A DNA stretch of 64,000 bases, taken from positions 96,506 through 160,505 of the forward strand of contig PBEC01000018.1 of the NCBI GenBank assembly GCA_002717515.1, in the 5' to 3' direction. Positions 63,075 through 64,000 of this stretch are shown piece after piece. The translations under genes were made by a program, and so were the position numbers. The notes beneath the pieces were generated by a model. That model searched no databases. It was not told where the DNA came from and saw only the letters and a list, made by a program, of their open reading frames with translations. This DNA is from Flavobacteriales bacterium (lineage in GTDB: Bacteria; Bacteroidota; Bacteroidia; Flavobacteriales_C; GCA-002722245). How positions within the stretch are numbered: the stretch's first letter is position 1; every line of letters begins with the position of its first letter.

Positions 63075-64000
63075 ATGAAAGTAGCAATTGTTGGTGGTGG
63101 AGCAGCCGGTTTTTTTGCAGGACTATCGGTTAAAAAGCATCATTCTAATGCCGATGTATTTATATTGGAAAAATCCAGTAAACTTTTGAGTAAGGTGAAA
63201 ATATCAGGAGGAGGAAGGTGCAATGTTACTCACGCCTGTTTTAAAGCAAGTCAGCTGGCTAAATATTATCCAAGAGGATCAAAAGAGCTCAAAAAAGCTT
63301 TTTCTGTGTTTAATGTTAACCATACTATTGCTTGGTTTAAGGAGCGTGGAGTTGACCTAAAAAGAGAATCCGATAACAGAATGTTCCCTGTTACCAATAC
63401 ATCAAATACAATTATTAATTGTTTTTTAGATGAGGCAAGAAAGCACAACTTAAAGATTCAAAAAGACACTTTTGTTACTCGAATTGCTCAAGAAAAAAGA
63501 CAAGTTAAATTGACTATTGACGGTTTTGATCACCTTTACGACAAGGTGATTATTGCTTCGGGAGGAACTCCTAAATTAGAGGGGCTCGATTGGATGAAAA
63601 AAATTGGTCATTCCATAGTAAGTCCACTGCCCTCCTTGTTTACGTTTAATATGCCAAACGAGGGAATAACTGCTTTACAAGGTCTTTCTGTTAAAAATGT
63701 TATCATAAGGGTTCAAGGAACTAAATTAGTTCAAGAAGGTCCTTTACTCATTACGCATTGGGGTATGAGTGGTCCTTCTGTTTTGAAAACATCGGCATGG
63801 GGAGCCAGAGATTTAGCAAAATTAGGTTACGATTTTAAAATTCAAATAAATTGGCTTGGAATTTCAAATGAGGATGAAGTTAGAAAGATATTAAATCGTC
63901 ATTGCTACAATTACGATAAAAAGAAAATAGAAAATTCAAACCCATTTCAAATCCCTTCTCGATTGTGGAAGTTTTTAATTGTAAAGTCTGAATTGGATGG
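63075..64000 (+). CDS. BaiN/HI0933-family flavoprotein, N-terminal part (cut by window edge)
   Basis: The frame is open from the ATG at 63075 to the end of the window (about 308 codons, no stop). The start MKVAIVGGGAAGFFAG is the FAD-binding GxGxxG loop. It is followed by the family's GGGRCNVTH (about 50-58), FPVTN (about 104-108), IIASGGTP and the THWGMSGPSVLK motif. It belongs to the NAD(P)/FAD-dependent oxidoreductases related to YhiN/BaiN (aminoacetone oxidase family annotation). The substrate is uncertain. Confidence 0.88.
   Translation, partial: MKVAIVGGGAAGFFAGLSVKKHHSNADVFILEKSSKLLSKVKISGGGRCNVTHACFKASQLAKYYPRGSKELKKAFSVFNVNHTIAWFKERGVDLKRESDNRMFPVTNTSNTIINCFLDEARKHNLKIQKDTFVTRIAQEKRQVKLTIDGFDHLYDKVIIASGGTPKLEGLDWMKKIGHSIVSPLPSLFTFNMPNEGITALQGLSVKNVIIRVQGTKLVQEGPLLITHWGMSGPSVLKTSAWGARDLAKLGYDFKIQINWLGISNEDEVRKILNRHCYNYDKKKIENSNPFQIPSRLWKFLIVKSELD

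Noticed and set aside
1..64000. tRNA, rRNA, CRISPR array, insertion sequence, phage or integrative element
   Set aside because: I saw no cloverleaf-type sequence, no repeat-spacer pattern, no transposase or integrase motif and no terminal inverted repeats anywhere in the window. This is by eye; a tRNA or covariance-model scan would be decisive.

Overview
The window reads as the chromosome of a member of the Bacteroidota, most likely order Flavobacteriales. A Crocinitomicaceae/Cryomorphaceae-type lineage is my best guess, not a proof. The reasons are: low GC; promoters of the TTG-N17-21-TAnnTTTG type; almost no Shine-Dalgarno sequences; a complete sprA gene for the type IX secretion/gliding machinery; and two very large exported proteins ending in the gliding-associated C-terminal domain. 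I saw no rRNA, tRNA, CRISPR array, insertion sequence, phage gene or integrase, so this is core rather than accessory DNA. Coding density is very high, no gene-free stretch exceeds about 205 bases, and many neighbours overlap by 1-32 bases.

Layout. 1-2650: the start of argG, menC, a two-helix membrane protein and the GNAT enzyme thought to open arginine synthesis. 2730-10180: an RDD membrane protein, divergent from an operon of SpoIIM-like fusion, DUF4129, DUF4350, MoxR ATPase and DUF58 protein, a conserved envelope-associated set. 10230-16380: a small unknown protein, a giant propeller sensor with a SpoIIE phosphatase output, citrate synthase, and a SiaB/SiaC pair. The phosphatase, kinase and phosphoprotein form a probable partner-switching circuit. 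16345-20480: a 2-hydroxyacid dehydrogenase, MgtE, a coiled-coil membrane protein and ComF. 20479-26563: VanZ-like protein, aspS, tadA, an RsuA-type pseudouridine synthase, queG, an MBOAT acyltransferase and an acyl carrier protein.

26768-36730: a secreted CHU_C-type protein, leucyl aminopeptidase, pdxA, and the classical yceD-rpmF-plsX-fabH-accB-accC lipid operon. 36802-46950 (minus strand): maeB-ruvA-sprA. 47069-51951: a sirtuin and L-asparaginase (plus), then an orphan LytTR response regulator, a secreted caspase-like protein, trmB and an SDR (minus). 52028-58477: a glycosyltransferase, an aquaglyceroporin, a small membrane protein, then sucA (split by a frameshift) and sucB. 58660-63042: a 1460-residue repeat-rich exported protein. 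63075-end: a BaiN/HI0933-type flavoprotein, cut by the window edge.

The most interesting points are: the sucA frameshift, which falls exactly on an in-phase A-AAA-AAA slippery heptamer; a set of genes whose -7 promoter box lies only 4-6 bases before the start codon, suggesting leaderless mRNAs; the SpoIIE/SiaB/SiaC circuit around citrate synthase; an uncharacterised secreted caspase-fold protein; a SpoIIM fusion; and a sirtuin without its zinc cysteines.
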